DNA of 64,000 nucleotides from Epiperipatus broadwayi (taxonomy: Eukaryota > Onychophora > Udeonychophora > Euonychophora > Peripatidae): the NCBI GenBank assembly GCA_028023455.1, contig JAQFVV010006830.1, positions 62,001-126,000 of the forward strand. Direction: 5' to 3'. Of this stretch, positions 63,121 to 64,000 are shown piece by piece; position 1 is the stretch's first letter; each line of letters opens with the position of its first letter. The notes beneath the pieces were generated by a model. It was not told the DNA's origin, searched no databases, and worked only from the letters and a program-made list of their open reading frames with translations. A program made the translations under genes and the position numbers.

Positions 63121-64000
63121 TCCAAAGCCTTTGATGCATTGCTGTGTTGAACTCCACTGAAAGGTTAATCATAATGGTATTTGAACAATTTGTATACTAA
63201 TGACAATATGTATTGAATATTTTTAGTACAATGATAATACAATTTTATTTTATTTTTATTCTTAGATGTCAATAATTATCAATACATAAGAAATCTCTGT
63301 AATGCAAAAGTGGACTTGCAAAGATCAAGTTGCATAACATGACAGAAATTGTTTATGTCATATGTTTAAGGCAGAAGTAGTATTAATGAAGGTATTTTTT
63401 CTTACAAGGTTATTTTCATTATTTTAAATGATGTTTTTATTTAACAAATAAGAAATACATTTTACTTTTATAATTTTGTTGTGATTTAAATATATTTCAT
63501 TGTAAATTAAAAAAATGTTAATCTGCCTAATGTAGAGGAACAATATTTTATTTTTTATATCTTTTAATATTTTTCATTATTTTAATTATGTTTAAAATTA
63601 ATTTTAATAACAATTATGCTAAAAATAGTTTTATATTGCCACAACCATTTTCAAATAGAGGATCATGTATGTGAAAACTTAAAATTTGCAAACCTTGATT
63701 TAATAACAATAAAAATATGCAGCACGTATATAGCAAAGTCTTAATTTAATTAGTTTTTTTTCTTATTTTAATTAGGAAATATACATATATATATTTAGTT
63801 TTTTCATTATAAGTATATATAGATGAATCTTGATGTATTATATATTACTTGCTGTGAAATTTATATTTACACATTTCTTTATTTGATTTGGTATTGATAA
63901 ACTGTAAATTGACCAATTACACAAATGTCAATTAAAATAGTACAAAGCAATTTGAAATATAGCTTTAATAAAATAATATGATTGATATAAAATCTTCATT
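63121..64000. other. AT-rich non-coding DNA
   Basis: No gene. AAAGCCTTTGATGCATT at about 63125 resembles AAAGCCTTTGATGGATT in the FB-B unit near 59253, but the match is too short to call a copy. Confidence 0.5.

Overview
This is a very AT-rich eukaryotic window that looks like intergenic or intronic DNA of an invertebrate animal. The evidence is the absence of compact genes, the many simple repeats (TA, ATT/AAT), and decayed non-LTR retrotransposons, Penelope-like elements (PLEs) and tRNA-derived SINEs, all riddled with stops and frameshifts. I cannot name the species. RTE-type LINEs and GIY-YIG Penelope elements both occur in molluscs, chelicerates, cnidarians, flatworms and other groups. 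No host protein-coding gene can be supported with confidence; two short ORFs and two promoter-like stretches are listed as weak candidates.

Layout. 1-14 kb: AT-rich non-coding DNA with one PLE 3' fragment (about 3.2-3.9 kb) and a long (TA)n array. 14.2-14.8 kb: a second, more decayed PLE fragment split by (TA)n. 15-28.5 kb: mostly featureless. It holds a promoter-like stretch near 18.7 kb, a small GC-rich island near 22.5 kb, an exact long hairpin at 26.85-27.0 kb and the first copy of a palindromic (foldback) repeat family. 28.7-31.9 kb: CpG-bearing, mostly unique sequence that contrasts with its surroundings. 32.0-33.6 kb: small LINE reverse-transcriptase pieces in alternating orientation, tied to long ATT/AAT arrays. 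34.1-36.8 kb: a large inverted duplication in which each arm is a Penelope 3' region followed by the same tRNA-derived SINE. 41-48.7 kb: a short SINE with target-site duplication, then two RTE-type LINE copies; the larger is arranged as an inverted 5' half plus a forward 3' half, as twin priming would leave it. 48.8-57.7 kb: more SINE and foldback copies around a 3.2 kb decayed minus-strand LINE of another family. 59.0-60.2 kb: a foldback element of about 1.2 kb whose arms carry tandem units. The rest is AT-rich non-coding.

The unifying theme is inverted duplication. At least nine independent structures are head-to-head or tail-to-tail copies of the same sequence, and they involve several unrelated repeat families. 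The most interesting object is the composite PLE-SINE unit, duplicated in inverted orientation with the same PLE/SINE junction in both arms. All similarities reported here were judged by reading and hand translation; no database search was run, and boundaries of decayed elements are approximate.
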